Below are positions 1-8,881 of a stretch of DNA of 64,000 nucleotides, piece by piece. The stretch comes from Haloferax prahovense DSM 18310 (lineage in GTDB: Archaea > Halobacteriota > Halobacteria > Halobacteriales > Haloferacaceae). The position numbers and the translations under genes were made by a program. Numbering within the stretch: the first letter of the stretch is position 1; the number at the start of each line of letters is the position of its first letter. The stretch spans positions 240,136 to 304,135 of the forward strand of contig NZ_AOLG01000047.1 in NCBI RefSeq assembly GCF_000336815.1, written 5' to 3'. Below the pieces are notes generated by a model that was not told the origin of the DNA, searched no databases, and was given only the letters and a program-made list of their open reading frames with translations.

Positions 1-101
1 ACTACGGCGCGCTCATCGTCACGACGAGCCACGGCGTCATGAGCCATTACGAGGCCCGCGAGAAGGGCATCGGTGGCCAGATCATCGCCTACGTCTACTA
101 G
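1..101 (+). CDS. rps8: 30S ribosomal protein S8 (uS8), 3' end only
   Basis: The open frame begins at base 3 and encodes the last 32 residues of archaeal S8, including the stretch [12 protein letters not shown] and the ending GGQIIAYVY, followed by TAG at 99-101. S8 binds the central domain of 16S rRNA in the small subunit. The gene is cut by the window edge. Its position directly before L6 is the usual archaeal spc operon order, and only 4 nt separate its stop from the L6 start. Confidence 0.93.
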   Translation, partial: YGALIVTTSHGVMSHYEAREKGIGGQIIAYVY

Positions 102-105
102 AACA

Positions 106-642
106 ATGAGCCGAATAGAAATCGAAACCCCAGACGAGGTATCCGCCGAGGTCAAAAACCTCGAGCTCACCATCGAGGGCCCCAACGGAAGCGTCACCAA
201 GCGCCTCTGGTACCCGAACGTCTCGGTCTCCGCCGAAGACGACGCTATCGTCATCGAGAGCGACGTCGAGAACGCGAAGACCAACGCGACCATCGGTACC
301 TTCGAGAGCCACGTGAACAACATGCTTCACGGCGCGACCGAGGGGTGGGAGTACAAGATGGAAGTCCACTACGCTCACTTCCCGATGCAGGTTAGCGTCG
401 AAGGCAGCGACGTGGTCATCAAGAACTTCCTCGGCGAGAAGTCCCCGCGACGAGCGCAGATTCGCGGCGACACGGACGTACAGGTCGACGGCGAAGAACT
501 CACCCTGACGGGCTCCAACAAGGAGGACGTCGGGCAGACCGCCGCCGACATCGAACAACTCACCCGCGTCAAGGACAAGGACACTCGCGTGTTCACCGAC
601 GGCGTGTACATCATCCAGAAACCGCAGACTGGTGATGCCTAA
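106..642 (+). CDS. rpl6: 50S ribosomal protein L6 (uL6)
   Basis: A 178-residue protein of the archaeal L6 family: N-terminus [11 protein letters not shown], then a repeat of two related alpha/beta domains, with the conserved RLWYPNVSV and [12 protein letters not shown] segments in domains 1 and 2. L6 sits near the peptidyl transferase and factor-binding region of the large subunit. I chose ATG at 106 because it follows the S8 stop by 4 nt and gives the family N-terminus; the open frame extends upstream to 73 but that part overlaps S8. Its TAA overlaps the next ATG by 1 nt. Confidence 0.95.
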   Translation: MSRIEIETPDEVSAEVKNLELTIEGPNGSVTKRLWYPNVSVSAEDDAIVIESDVENAKTNATIGTFESHVNNMLHGATEGWEYKMEVHYAHFPMQVSVEGSDVVIKNFLGEKSPRRAQIRGDTDVQVDGEELTLTGSNKEDVGQTAADIEQLTRVKDKDTRVFTDGVYIIQKPQTGDA

Positions 643-1349
643 TGTCGGAAGCAATCACCGAACTCGAAGACATCAGCGGCGTCGGCCCGTCGAAGGCCGA
701 CGCGCTCCGCGAAGCCGGCTTCGAGAGCGTCGACGACGTACAGGCCGCGAGCCAGTCCGAACTGGCCGAGGTCGACGGCATCGGTAACGCGCTCGCCGCG
801 CGTATCAAAGCCGACGTCGGTGGCCTCGAGGTCTCCGACGAGGCCGAGGCCGAAGTCGAAGACGAGTCCGAAGCCGAGCCAGAGGAAGAGGAAGCCGAAG
901 AGGTCGAGACGGAGCTTCAGCCCCGCGGTCACGCGGACAAGAAGCCCCAGCTCGACGAGGAAACCGCGGAAGCCCTGGCGCAGAAGCGCCGCGAGGGCAA
1001 GCCGCAGTTCAATCGGCAGGACCACCACAAGAAGAAGCGCACGCCCACGTCGTGGCGTCGCCCCCGTGGTGGGCTCTCCAAACAGCGTATCGGCATCAAG
1101 GGCAAGGGCCCCAAGGTCGAGGCGGGCTACCGCACGCCGAAGGCCGCCCGCGGCCTACACCCGTCGGGCTTCGAGGAGGTCCGCGTGTTCAACACGGACG
1201 ACCTCGAAGGCATCGACGGCGATACGCAGGCAGTTCGCATCGCCTCCTCGGTCGGCGCGCGCAAGCGCGAGCGTATCGAGGAAGCGTGTGAGGACCGCGA
1301 GATTCGCGTCCTCAACCCCACCTACGTCGAAGTCGAGGTGGACAACTGA
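642..1349 (+). CDS. rpl32e: 50S ribosomal protein L32e (eL32) with N-terminal helix-hairpin-helix extension
   Basis: 235 residues, about 100 longer than a minimal L32e. Residues 1-60 form a helix-hairpin-helix-like segment ([30 protein letters not shown]), followed by a very acidic linker (about 65-85) and then the conserved L32e core with [21 protein letters not shown] near residues 125-145. The extended form is usual in haloarchaea. It overlaps L6 by 1 nt (TAATG) and ends on the first base of the L19e start, so it is translated as part of the operon. Confidence 0.95.
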   Translation: MSEAITELEDISGVGPSKADALREAGFESVDDVQAASQSELAEVDGIGNALAARIKADVGGLEVSDEAEAEVEDESEAEPEEEEAEEVETELQPRGHADKKPQLDEETAEALAQKRREGKPQFNRQDHHKKKRTPTSWRRPRGGLSKQRIGIKGKGPKVEAGYRTPKAARGLHPSGFEEVRVFNTDDLEGIDGDTQAVRIASSVGARKRERIEEACEDREIRVLNPTYVEVEVDN

Positions 1350-1804
1350 TGACGGACCTCAAAGCGCAGAAGCGAATGGCGGCCGACGTCCTTGACGTCG
1401 GCAAGGGTCGAGTTTGGTTCGACCCAGAGGAACAGGCCGAAATCGCGGAGGCCATCACGCGCGAAGACATCCGTGAACTCGTCGACGAGGGCACGATTCG
1501 CGCCAAGGACGCCAAGGGCAACTCGAAGGGTCGCGCACGCGAGCGCGCCGCCAAGCGTTCCTACGGTCACCGCAAGGGTGCCGGCTCCCGCAAGGGCCGT
1601 TCCGGCGCTCGACAGAACAAGAAAGACGCATGGGTCAGCCGAATCCGCGCCCAGCGCCGTCGCCTGAAGGAGCTTCGCGAGGACGGAACGCTCGACCGTT
1701 CCCAGTACCGCTCGCTCTACAACAAGGCGTCCGGTGGCGAATTCGATAGCGTGGACCGGCTCGAAGCGTACATTCAGAACAACTACCAGGTGGAGATTCA
1801 ATAA
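1349..1804 (+). CDS. rpl19e: 50S ribosomal protein L19e (eL19)
   Basis: 151 residues, the family length. N-terminus TDLKAQKRMAADVLDVG and a long basic helical region rich in Arg and Lys (residues 55-105, for example HRKGAGSRKGRSGARQNKK) identify L19e, an archaeal/eukaryotic large-subunit protein whose extended helix lies on the subunit surface near an intersubunit bridge. It is flanked by 1-nt overlaps with L32e and L18, consistent with translational coupling. Confidence 0.95.
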   Translation: MTDLKAQKRMAADVLDVGKGRVWFDPEEQAEIAEAITREDIRELVDEGTIRAKDAKGNSKGRARERAAKRSYGHRKGAGSRKGRSGARQNKKDAWVSRIRAQRRRLKELREDGTLDRSQYRSLYNKASGGEFDSVDRLEAYIQNNYQVEIQ

Positions 1805-2358
1805 TGGCGACCGGACCACGATACAAGGTTCCGATGCGGCGTCGCCGCGAAGTCCGGACCGATTACCATCAAAGGTTGCGCCTGCTGAAATCGGGCAAGC
1901 CCCGCCTCGTTGCTCGCGTGAGCAACAAGCACGTCAGGGCGCAGCTGGTCACTCCGGGCCCGCAGGGCGACGAGACCCACGCTGCAGCGACCTCTGCCGA
2001 CCTCGACGAGTACGGCTGGGAAGCCCCCACGGGCAACCTCCCGAGCGCGTACCTCACGGGGTATCTGGCAGGTAAGCGGGCGCTGGCCGCCGGCGTCGAG
2101 GAAGCGGTCCTCGACATCGGCCTCAACACGGCCACGCCCGGAAACAAGGTCTTCGCGGTGCAGGAGGGTGCTATCGACGCTGGCCTCGAAATCCCCCACA
2201 ACGACGCAGTACTCGCTGATTGGGACCGCAACCGCGGTGTCCACATCGCCGAGTACGCAGAGCAGCTCGACGAGCCGCTCTACAGTGGAGACTTCGATGC
2301 CACGAACCTCCCCGACCACTTCGACGAAGTGCTCGGGAACCTTCAGGAGGACGAATGA
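1804..2358 (+). CDS. rpl18: 50S ribosomal protein L18 (uL18)
   Basis: 184 residues in the archaeal L18/eukaryotic L5 family that binds 5S rRNA. The N-terminus [20 protein letters not shown] with [15 protein letters not shown] is diagnostic. The acidic C-terminal part (from about residue 150) is typical of halophiles. Its TGA overlaps the S5 ATG (ATGA at 2355-2358). Confidence 0.95.
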   Translation: MATGPRYKVPMRRRREVRTDYHQRLRLLKSGKPRLVARVSNKHVRAQLVTPGPQGDETHAAATSADLDEYGWEAPTGNLPSAYLTGYLAGKRALAAGVEEAVLDIGLNTATPGNKVFAVQEGAIDAGLEIPHNDAVLADWDRNRGVHIAEYAEQLDEPLYSGDFDATNLPDHFDEVLGNLQEDE

Positions 2359-2999
2359 GCAGAAATAACAACGGCTGGGAGCCGCGAACGCGGCTCGGCC
2401 GCATGGTGCAGAACGGCGACGTCACGTCGATGGACCAGGCGCTCGAGACGGGACTTCCGCTCAAGGAACCCCAGCTCGTCGACCAGCTCCTTCCCGGACT
2501 GGACGACGAGGTGCTCGACATCAACATGGTCCAGCGCATGACCGACTCCGGCCGCCGGGTGAAGTTCCGGTGTGTCGTCGCAGTCGGGAACCGTGACGGC
2601 TACCTCGGCTACGCTGAGGCCCGCGACGACCAGGTCGGCGGTGCCATCCAGAAAGCCATCGAGGTGGCGAAACTGAACATCATCAAGGTAGACCGCGGCT
2701 CGGGGTCGTGGGAAGACCGCGCAGGCGGCCTCAACTCCCTCTCGCGCAAGGCAGAGGGGAAGGCCGGCTCCGTGACGGTCCGCATCATCCCCGCCCCGCA
2801 GGGTCTCGGCCTCGCGGCCGCAGAGACCGTCCGGAACATCCTCGAACTCGCCGGCATCCAGGACGCCTGGACCAAGAGCGACGGGAACACCCGGACCACG
2901 GTCAACCTCGCGAAGGCGACCTACAACGCGCTCAAGAACGCGTCGCAGTCCCGTACGCCCCAGCGCGCTCGTGAAGTGCGTCAGGAGGTGCGCGAATAA
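2355..2999 (+). CDS. rps5: 30S ribosomal protein S5 (uS5)
   Basis: 214 residues starting [15 protein letters not shown] at 2355. The S5 double-stranded-RNA-binding-like N-domain (residues 50-110, with [20 protein letters not shown]) and the C-terminal domain ([15 protein letters not shown]) are clear. S5 works in decoding fidelity and helicase-like mRNA entry. I preferred the ATG overlapping the L18 stop; the frame is open 135 nt further upstream, but that part overlaps L18 and has no family similarity. Confidence 0.95.
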   Translation: MSRNNNGWEPRTRLGRMVQNGDVTSMDQALETGLPLKEPQLVDQLLPGLDDEVLDINMVQRMTDSGRRVKFRCVVAVGNRDGYLGYAEARDDQVGGAIQKAIEVAKLNIIKVDRGSGSWEDRAGGLNSLSRKAEGKAGSVTVRIIPAPQGLGLAAAETVRNILELAGIQDAWTKSDGNTRTTVNLAKATYNALKNASQSRTPQRAREVRQEVRE

Positions 3000-3463
3000 T
3001 GCAGGCTATCGTTCAGCTTCGCGGTGAAGTCAACATCGCACAGGACGTCCGCGACACGCTCACGATGCTCAACATCCACCGCGTGAACCACGCGACGTTC
3101 GTGCCGGAAACGGACGCCTACCGCGGGATGATCTCGAAGGTCAACGACTTCGTCGCGCACGGCGAGCCGAGCGTCGACGTCGTCGAGACCCTCATCAGCA
3201 CGCGCGCCGAGCCCGAGCAGGGCGACGGCGACATCACCGACGAGTGGGTCTCCGAGAACACCGACTACGACGACGTGGCCGCGCTCGCGCAGGCCATCGT
3301 CGACGAGGAGACGACGCTGCGAAAGCAGGGCGTCTCGCCCGTGCTCCGTCTGCACCCGCCGCGCGGCGGTCACCGCGGACAGAAGCACGTCACCAAGGAA
3401 GGTGGCCAACTCGGAAAGCACAGCACCGAACAGATCGACGAGCTCCTGGAGGACATGCGATGA
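2999..3463 (+). CDS. rpl30: 50S ribosomal protein L30 (uL30)
   Basis: 154 residues, the length of archaeal L30, about 90 longer than bacterial L30. It begins [21 protein letters not shown], the ferredoxin-like L30 core, and continues with the archaeal extension ending LHPPRGGHRGQKHVTKEGGQL. It overlaps S5 by 1 nt and L15 by 4 nt, as expected in the spc operon. Confidence 0.95.
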   Translation: MQAIVQLRGEVNIAQDVRDTLTMLNIHRVNHATFVPETDAYRGMISKVNDFVAHGEPSVDVVETLISTRAEPEQGDGDITDEWVSENTDYDDVAALAQAIVDEETTLRKQGVSPVLRLHPPRGGHRGQKHVTKEGGQLGKHSTEQIDELLEDMR

Positions 3464-3957
3464 CGTCCAAGAAGCGACGCCAACGCGGTTCCCGCACGCA
3501 CAGCGGCGGTACGCACAAGAACCGACGCGGTGCTGGTCACCGCGGCGGTCGCGGCCGCGCCGGACGCGACAAACACGAGTTCCACAACTACGAGCCGCTC
3601 GGCAAGCACGGCTTCAAGCGACCGGACGTCCTGCAGGACGACGTCGCCGAAGTCAAGATCCAGAAGCTCGACGAGGACGCGGCGCTCCTCGCGGCCGACG
3701 GAGTCGCCGAGAAGGACGGCGACACCTACACCATCGACGCCCGTGACGTGGCCGAGGACGGCTGGGAAGCGGACGTCGTGAAGGTGCTCGGTGGTGGGCA
3801 GGTTCGTAACGAACTGCACGTCGTCGCCGACGCCTTCACCGCCGGTGCCGTCGAACTTATCGAAGAGGCGGGCGGCAACGCCGAACTCTCCGAACGCGCC
3901 GAAGAAGCGGCGGAGGCCGAGGAATCGGCCGACGCCGACGAGGACGACGAGGAATAA
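3460..3957 (+). CDS. rpl15: 50S ribosomal protein L15 (uL15)
   Basis: 165 residues. The Gly/Arg/His-rich N-terminal tail (residues 3-40, KKRRQRGSRTHSGGTHKNRR) that threads into 23S rRNA and the globular C-terminal domain with DVVKVLGGGQV are characteristic. The last 25 residues are almost entirely acidic, a haloarchaeal trait. Start ATG at 3460 overlaps the L30 stop (ATGA). It is 3 nt from secY. Confidence 0.95.
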   Translation: MTSKKRRQRGSRTHSGGTHKNRRGAGHRGGRGRAGRDKHEFHNYEPLGKHGFKRPDVLQDDVAEVKIQKLDEDAALLAADGVAEKDGDTYTIDARDVAEDGWEADVVKVLGGGQVRNELHVVADAFTAGAVELIEEAGGNAELSERAEEAAEAEESADADEDDEE

Positions 3958-3960
3958 ATC

Positions 3961-5430
3961 ATGGGATGGAAGGACGCCGCCGAACCAGTGCTGGCGCGGA
4001 TGCCCGCAGTCGCCCGACCGGAGGGACACGTACCGTTCCGCCGGAAGCTCGGGTGGACTGGCGGGATCCTCGTTCTGTACTTCTTCCTGACGAACGTGAC
4101 GCTGTTCGGTGTCGACGCCGCGACCGCGAACGACCTGTTCGGTCGGTTCCGGTCCATCTTGGCCGGCCAGCAGGGCTCGGTGCTCCAACTGGGTATCGGC
4201 CCAATCGTCACGGCGAGCATCGTCCTACAACTGCTTGGCGGTGCTGACCTGCTCGGGCTCGACACGGACAACAACCCGCGCGACCAGATCCTCTACCAGG
4301 GACTGCAGAAGCTGCTCGTCGGGGTCATGATCGTCCTGACGGGTCTGCCGATGGTGTTTGCCGGCAACTTCCTGCCGGCCGACCAGGCCGTAGCGGCGTC
4401 GCTCGGCATCGGTACGCTCGGCGTGAAGGGACTCATCTTCGCGCAGATCGCCGTCGGTGGTGTCCTCATCCTGTTCATGGACGAGATCGTCAGCAAGTGG
4501 GGCGTCGGCTCCGGGGTCGGCCTGTTCATTATCGCCGGCGTCAGCCAGCAGCTCGTCGGTGGGCTGTTCAGTTGGGAGGGCCTCGGCGGCGCGTCCGGGT
4601 TCTTCCCGACGTGGATCGGTATCGTCACCGGTGCCATCGAACTGCCTGCCTCGCCGACCGACCTGCTGTCGACGATCTTCCTCGGTCAGGGACAGCTGCT
4701 CGCGCTCATCACGACGGTGCTCATCTTCGGCATCGTCGTCTACGCCGAGAGCGTCCGCGTCGAGATTCCCCTCTCGCACGCCCGCGTGAAGGGTGCCCGC
4801 GGTCGCTTCCCGGTCAAGCTCATCTACGCGAGCGTCCTGCCGATGATCCTCGTTCGCGCCCTGCAGGCGAACATCCAGTTCCTCGGGCGCATCCTCAACA
4901 ACTCGTGGGCCGCCATGCCAGCGTGGCTCGGCCAGTACACGAGCGGACAGGTCACCGGTGGCCTGTTCTACTACCTCGCGCCCATCCAGTCGCGGTCCGA
5001 CTGGATGTGGTTCCTCGGGCTCACGTCGGCCGACCCGCTCGACATCGCCATCCGCGTGCTCATCGACCTGGTCTTCATGATCGTCGGTGGCGCGGTGTTC
5101 GCGATATTCTGGGTCGAGACGACGGGTATGGGTCCGGAATCGACCGCGCGACAGATTCAGAACTCCGGGATGCAGATTCCCGGGTTCCGACGCAACCCGC
5201 AGGTCATCGAGAAGGTCATGGAGCGGTACATCCCGCAAGTGACCGTCATCGGTGGCGCGCTCGTCGGCCTGCTCGCCGTCATGGCGAACATGCTCGGCAC
5301 CATCGGCGCAGTCTCCGGGACGGGGCTGCTCCTTACGGTCTCCATCACGTACAAGCTGTACGAGGAGATCGCGGAGGAACAGCTCATGGAGATGCACCCG
5401 ATGATGCGCCAGATGTTTGGCTCGGAATAA
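3961..5430 (+). CDS. secY: Preprotein translocase subunit SecY
   Basis: 489 residues with about ten membrane segments; pore-forming subunit of the Sec translocon in the cytoplasmic membrane. The archaeal SecY/Sec61alpha plug region and cytoplasmic loop residues (VRVEIPLSHARVKGARG near 265-281) are visible, and the protein ends LMEMHPMMRQMFGSE. It closes the ribosomal operon. Its last nine codons are duplicated in diverged form at 42833-42862, so the terminal QMFGSE codons and the TAA here most likely came with the integrated element, and the original host end (NMFGSE, TAG) was displaced to the right end. Confidence 0.96.
   Translation: MGWKDAAEPVLARMPAVARPEGHVPFRRKLGWTGGILVLYFFLTNVTLFGVDAATANDLFGRFRSILAGQQGSVLQLGIGPIVTASIVLQLLGGADLLGLDTDNNPRDQILYQGLQKLLVGVMIVLTGLPMVFAGNFLPADQAVAASLGIGTLGVKGLIFAQIAVGGVLILFMDEIVSKWGVGSGVGLFIIAGVSQQLVGGLFSWEGLGGASGFFPTWIGIVTGAIELPASPTDLLSTIFLGQGQLLALITTVLIFGIVVYAESVRVEIPLSHARVKGARGRFPVKLIYASVLPMILVRALQANIQFLGRILNNSWAAMPAWLGQYTSGQVTGGLFYYLAPIQSRSDWMWFLGLTSADPLDIAIRVLIDLVFMIVGGAVFAIFWVETTGMGPESTARQIQNSGMQIPGFRRNPQVIEKVMERYIPQVTVIGGALVGLLAVMANMLGTIGAVSGTGLLLTVSITYKLYEEIAEEQLMEMHPMMRQMFGSE
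5401..5430 (+). other. Left attachment site (attL) inside secY
   Basis: ATGATGCGC, 5401-5409, is the only exact stretch of the junction shared with the right end. The following 21 bases encode QMFGSE-stop (TTT, TCG, TAA), against NMFGSE-stop (TTC, TCC, TAG) at the right end. The coding match across the divergence shows that the element carries a substitute secY end that restores the reading frame after insertion. Confidence 0.85.
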
Positions 5431-5446
5431 ACACTGAGCCAACAAC

Positions 5447-5477
5447 CCGGAGAAAATCTCCGGTTCGGTTTTTCTTT
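5447..5477 (+). terminator. Hairpin plus T-rich tract after secY
   Basis: A 7-bp stem, CCGGAGA at 5447-5453 and TCTCCGG at 5457-5463 with loop AAA, is followed by TTCGGTTTTTCTTT. It should end transcription of the ribosomal operon. Because it lies on the element side of attL, the element seems to supply its own terminator behind the restored secY end. Confidence 0.7.
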
Positions 5478-5534
5478 CGCAGCGCTTGACACATTTGCGG
5501 ACGTTTAAGTCAGTCTGTTCGACCACGATGAGCC

Positions 5535-6185
5535 ATGAGGCCATCTGGTCGGGATCTCGACATTGACGAAATCTCTACGCACGTCCACCTCGAAGTCTCG
5601 AAAGAGAAGAAAGCCCAGTGGTTGAAACACGCATTCGAACACTACCGTGGCAACCTGACCGCTCTGATTGAATCAGCGGTCGATAACACCGTCTCCTCTC
5701 GCTGGGTTTTGGAAGACGATACAGAGTCGGAGACACGAGTGGATCTCACTCCTCTCGAATCAGAGTTGGGCGAGCTGAAAGAACAGGTATCCTCAATCTC
5801 CAGTGAGATGTACAAATCGTCTCAGGAAGATATGGAAAATCTCTCTCGCATGGAGTTCCTGCGACTGGCTGCTGATGTGCAAGATTTGTTGCCCATTGTC
5901 TGGAACCCCAATTCTCTGCCCGACATAGACGAGACATCACGTCAGTCGCTTGAAAACGATGACGTGCCTTTGACCACAGCCCCGGATATTGCTTCACATA
6001 TCGATGTTTCTGAGAGACTTGTCCGTCAGGCCTGTCGGCATCTCGAACAAGAGGAACCCAACGTTGATAGTGTAGTGAGAGACGGTGTGCGCTGTTGGTT
6101 CCAGACGCCAGACGAACCAGACGTCCGAGAGCAGATTGTTGAGACGGATGATACAGATTGGTCTTCGGAGGTGAACGATGATTAG
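5535..6185 (+). CDS. Integrase-associated protein, unknown function
   Basis: 216 residues, acidic, soluble. Residues 15-55 (VHLEVSKEKKAQWLKHAFEHYRGNL) resemble a short ribbon-helix-helix-type DNA-binding segment. Residues 70-110 look like a coiled coil, and 140-200 contain a winged-helix-like stretch (APDIASHIDVSERLVRQACRHL). It overlaps the integrase by 8 nt (6178-6185), so the two are translationally coupled, suggesting a role in directionality or regulation of recombination. TTTAAG at 5504-5509 is about 28 nt before the ATG and fits a leaderless promoter. Its role as an excisionase is inference. Confidence 0.75.
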   Translation: MRPSGRDLDIDEISTHVHLEVSKEKKAQWLKHAFEHYRGNLTALIESAVDNTVSSRWVLEDDTESETRVDLTPLESELGELKEQVSSISSEMYKSSQEDMENLSRMEFLRLAADVQDLLPIVWNPNSLPDIDETSRQSLENDDVPLTTAPDIASHIDVSERLVRQACRHLEQEEPNVDSVVRDGVRCWFQTPDEPDVREQIVETDDTDWSSEVNDD

Positions 6186-7233
6186 AAACGAAAAGGGTGA
6201 GTTCGGGTCCAAGTACATTTTGGAGCAGTATACTGACCTGTACGACGATTATTCTGAATGGATAGAGCCGAACGTGGTAAAACAGACAACTTGTGATCGG
6301 CTTCAGGCTGGCGTCCGTGCATGGCTTTCATGGTGTGAAGAGAATGACGTTGACCCACTCGAAGTCGAAGAGAATGATGTTCGAGGTTATATTGTCGAAG
6401 GGCTTTCAAAATACGCCGATACTACGCTCATCAGGCGTGTAGCGACGATTTCAAAGTATTACCACTATCATCTCCATGACCCGAACTCGGGTGTAAACAT
6501 CGAGAAGAATCCAACTGCGGGAATCAATCTGAGAAGAGACTACGATGTCAGACAAACTGCGGAATATGTCCGTGTACTGAGCAGGCAAGGAAAAAGCGAC
6601 AAAATTGCATTGCCGTTCGAGAAACTCAAACCAATTTTCTCGGAGGTGGCAGGTAAAGACCCGATTTCGGTTCGAAACGAACTCATCTGCAGATTGTTGT
6701 GGCAAACAGCACTCCGAAGCGACGAGTTGTCACGTATTCGCATCGATAATATCGACTTTGAAGAGCGAGACATCAAAATTCGATCATCGAAGCTGAATAA
6801 GAAAGACCATCCACGGCTCTACCATCGACACGTCTGGTGGGAGAAGAACCTCGACCAGCTCATGTTCAAGTGGCTTGAAACGCACCGGTCACGGTCTTCG
6901 AAGTACGCTGAAGAGAGTCCGTACCTGTTCTTGACGACTCACAGTGAACAGATGCGACCAAGCCATATCAGCCGAATAGTCAAAGAAGCGGCACATGCCG
7001 CTGGGATTCAGGAACCATTGACACGGGAGTCATCAGGAGCCGTGGAACAGTGGCTCATCACAGGCCACCGGCTTCGGCACAGTCGTATCACACAGCTGGT
7101 TAATGAGACGGACATGGATCTGAACTGGGTTCGTATGATGGCAGGTCATGCCAAGATAGATACTACGCTACAGTATGTGCGCGAGGACTGGGGGCTTGCA
7201 CACGACGCGTATCATGACGCGACCGAGGGTTGA
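6178..7233 (+). CDS. Tyrosine recombinase (integrase) of the element
   Basis: 351 residues with the full catalytic set of the lambda-integrase family: Arg180 in TALRSDELSRI, the His297-x-x-Arg300 pair in HRLRHSRI, His324 in AGHAKIDTTL and the nucleophile Tyr333 in LQYV. Residues 20-105 form a SAM-like core-binding domain. It would catalyse integration and excision between att sites. It lies 0.75 kb inside the left secY junction and reads inward. The target in the 3' end of secY is inferred from the duplicated gene end. It appears intact. Confidence 0.93.
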   Translation: MIRNEKGEFGSKYILEQYTDLYDDYSEWIEPNVVKQTTCDRLQAGVRAWLSWCEENDVDPLEVEENDVRGYIVEGLSKYADTTLIRRVATISKYYHYHLHDPNSGVNIEKNPTAGINLRRDYDVRQTAEYVRVLSRQGKSDKIALPFEKLKPIFSEVAGKDPISVRNELICRLLWQTALRSDELSRIRIDNIDFEERDIKIRSSKLNKKDHPRLYHRHVWWEKNLDQLMFKWLETHRSRSSKYAEESPYLFLTTHSEQMRPSHISRIVKEAAHAAGIQEPLTRESSGAVEQWLITGHRLRHSRITQLVNETDMDLNWVRMMAGHAKIDTTLQYVREDWGLAHDAYHDATEG

Positions 7234-7261
7234 TTGGTTACCCGGATAAAGCAGGAATCTT

Positions 7262-7293
7262 CCTCGTATTCCATCGCAATCGATGGTTCGAGG
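7262..7293. terminator. Hairpin between convergent integrase and regulator genes
   Basis: Nested inverted repeat: CCTCG at 7262-7266 pairs with CGAGG at 7289-7293, and inside it CCATCG at 7271-7276 pairs with CGATGG at 7281-7286 around loop CAAT. It lies between the converging ends of the integrase (stop 7233) and the minus-strand gene ending at 7323, so a bidirectional terminator is plausible. There is no long T tract. Confidence 0.45.
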
Positions 7294-7322
7294 GGTAAAC
7301 CTGATGAATTAATGCCGTTAAG

Positions 7323-7706
7323 TCAATTGCTGTACTTCTGTTCTGCGTCGTGTTCGGCGCGTATGAGGGTGTGAACGCCATCGTCGATTCCCTCTCGCAG
7401 AACAGTTCTTCCGGGGTTCGTCAGTGTGTAGTACGAATAAGTCCCTTTCCGGTCAGTATTCGGGTCACGTCGCTGTTTGATGAGCGCAACTCGCATCAGG
7501 TCTCTGAGCTTGTCGTGGATGTCGTCCACATCGGCGGAATCAAGCGTCTCAACCAACTCGTTCTGGCTGAGTCGGTCGTTCTCCTCCAGAATTTCGAGGA
7601 TGTCGGTTGCGAGTTCTGTTGACGCAACTTCTTGCATTCGTTCGTAGTCCTCCGAGTCGAAAATACTGCCTTCGGGAAGGTCGATGTCGTCTCTGTCGAG
7701 ATCCAT
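7323..7706 (-). CDS. Winged-helix transcriptional regulator
   Basis: 127 residues, acidic. Residues 30-95 form a winged helix: LATDILEILEENDRLSQNELVETL followed by a recognition-helix region and the wing YSYYTLTNPGRTVL, similar to haloarchaeal ArsR/PadR-like regulators. No metal-binding cysteines are seen. It is monocistronic and convergent with the integrase. A TATA-like TAAATATTTTA lies about 45 nt upstream of its ATG. It may control element genes; the target is unknown. Confidence 0.75.
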   Translation of the reverse strand: MDLDRDDIDLPEGSIFDSEDYERMQEVASTELATDILEILEENDRLSQNELVETLDSADVDDIHDKLRDLMRVALIKQRRDPNTDRKGTYSYYTLTNPGRTVLREGIDDGVHTLIRAEHDAEQKYSN

Positions 7707-7816
7707 GCATGGTTTTCAATTTCCGGGGTTAGAAGACTTCTCCCAGTAAAATATTTACACTTAACAGAGTGGCGAAGACCGCGACGACATCCTTAGTAAC
7801 CACGTTCTGGCTAGTA

Positions 7817-8041
7817 TCAGAAACCGCCACCGCCCAACTCCAGAACCCGACGTGCTACATCCCCTACACCCACAATCACCAGCAGAAGCACGGTGAATCC
7901 TACCTCACGGTTCCCTGCCCAGACATCGAACAACCAGTCGCCGGGAACAGGTGCTAACCCGGTTACTACGAAACCCCACATAACGACCACGACACAGAGG
8001 ACACCGACAGTACCCGCGAGAATTTTCTGACCGGGATTCAT
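7817..8041 (-). CDS. Small membrane protein (two TM segments)
   Basis: 74 residues with hydrophobic segments at about 7-28 (ILAGTVGVLCVVVVMWGFVV) and 47-63. No recognisable domain. Its start overlaps the end of the upstream gene by 4 nt, so it is the second gene of a two-gene operon. The same arrangement, two small overlapping membrane proteins on the minus strand, recurs at 40448-40890 in this element. Confidence 0.65.
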   Translation of the reverse strand: MNPGQKILAGTVGVLCVVVVMWGFVVTGLAPVPGDWLFDVWAGNREVGFTVLLLVIVGVGDVARRVLELGGGGF

Positions 8042-8343
8042 CTTCTCATCAAGCTAAGGTAGCCGATTACGAGTGTAATACCTCCAAATGCGAATCCCGC
8101 TATCGTGACAACTGTGTTCCCAGCACTAATCCGAACGGTGTCTGCGAGACCGGACCATGGCCCTCCTGTTGCCTCCATTGGTATCCCGAGGATGAGAAGT
8201 CCAATAATTGCGAGTAGAAACGCAATAACAGCGGTAGCGATACTGCTGACTACGTTCACAGTCGAACCAGTTGGCGTAACAGAATAAAGATGCTGCCGTG
8301 TTCGGAGTCTTTCTACAGAAACTCGCGAAGTCGACGCCGACAT
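8038..8343 (-). CDS. Small membrane protein (two TM segments)
   Basis: 101 residues: a basic cytoplasmic N-terminus (residues 1-30) and two hydrophobic helices at about 33-54 and 78-98. The family is not recognised; similar short membrane proteins are common in haloarchaeal plasmids and proviruses. TTTAAG near 8371-8376 lies about 30 nt upstream of the ATG and gives a plausible promoter, divergent from the gene at 8431. Confidence 0.65.
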   Translation of the reverse strand: MSASTSRVSVERLRTRQHLYSVTPTGSTVNVVSSIATAVIAFLLAIIGLLILGIPMEATGGPWSGLADTVRISAGNTVVTIAGFAFGGITLVIGYLSLMRR

Positions 8344-8430
8344 CCTTCGAACCGACCGTCTGAGCCACTCTCTTAAACGTTGATATTCTACTGGAGAAGG
8401 CTTCTAAGGCCCGAACTCAAACATTGAGGT

Positions 8431-8808
8431 ATGGATAACGACATCCCAAGCGAGGTCAGCGACGACGTGCTTACAGACGACAACGACAGTTCTCTGGAAG
8501 ACCATCTACTGTGGCTTAACGTTGCATCCGACCCTGCTTGTTTTACAATTCTGCATTTTTTATATAAATCAGACTTCGGATTGACCTTTGGTGAACTCAT
8601 AGACAAAACAGAACTCAGTGAAGACGATTTACTGTATCATCTTGACGCGCTCCAAACAGCCAGACTCATCCACGATTGGACACACGACGTGGAGAAAACA
8701 TACCGAATCCCTCCCTACTACAAAATAAACGAAGTTGGACGTATGGTCCACAAATCGGTCACATACCTCCTACATCGAGAACGCGAGTACCACTTCAAAG
8801 ACGAGTAA
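8431..8808 (+). CDS. HTH regulator, ArsR-like
   Basis: 125 residues. Residues 25-95 read as a winged helix (ACFTILHFLYKSDFGLTFGELIDKT, then LLYHLDALQTARLIHDW), ending in a Tyr/His-rich C-terminal helix (VTYLLHREREYHF). It is followed 70 nt downstream by a paralogue that carries a premature stop (8882-9262). Both are leaderless-type genes. Likely an element-encoded transcription regulator. Confidence 0.75.
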   Translation: MDNDIPSEVSDDVLTDDNDSSLEDHLLWLNVASDPACFTILHFLYKSDFGLTFGELIDKTELSEDDLLYHLDALQTARLIHDWTHDVEKTYRIPPYYKINEVGRMVHKSVTYLLHREREYHFKDE

Positions 8809-8881
8809 CCGCGCCACTCTACTAAATATTTATTTCACTACGTGGCTCGCGTATATTCTGTTCCCTCACGAATCTCATTCA

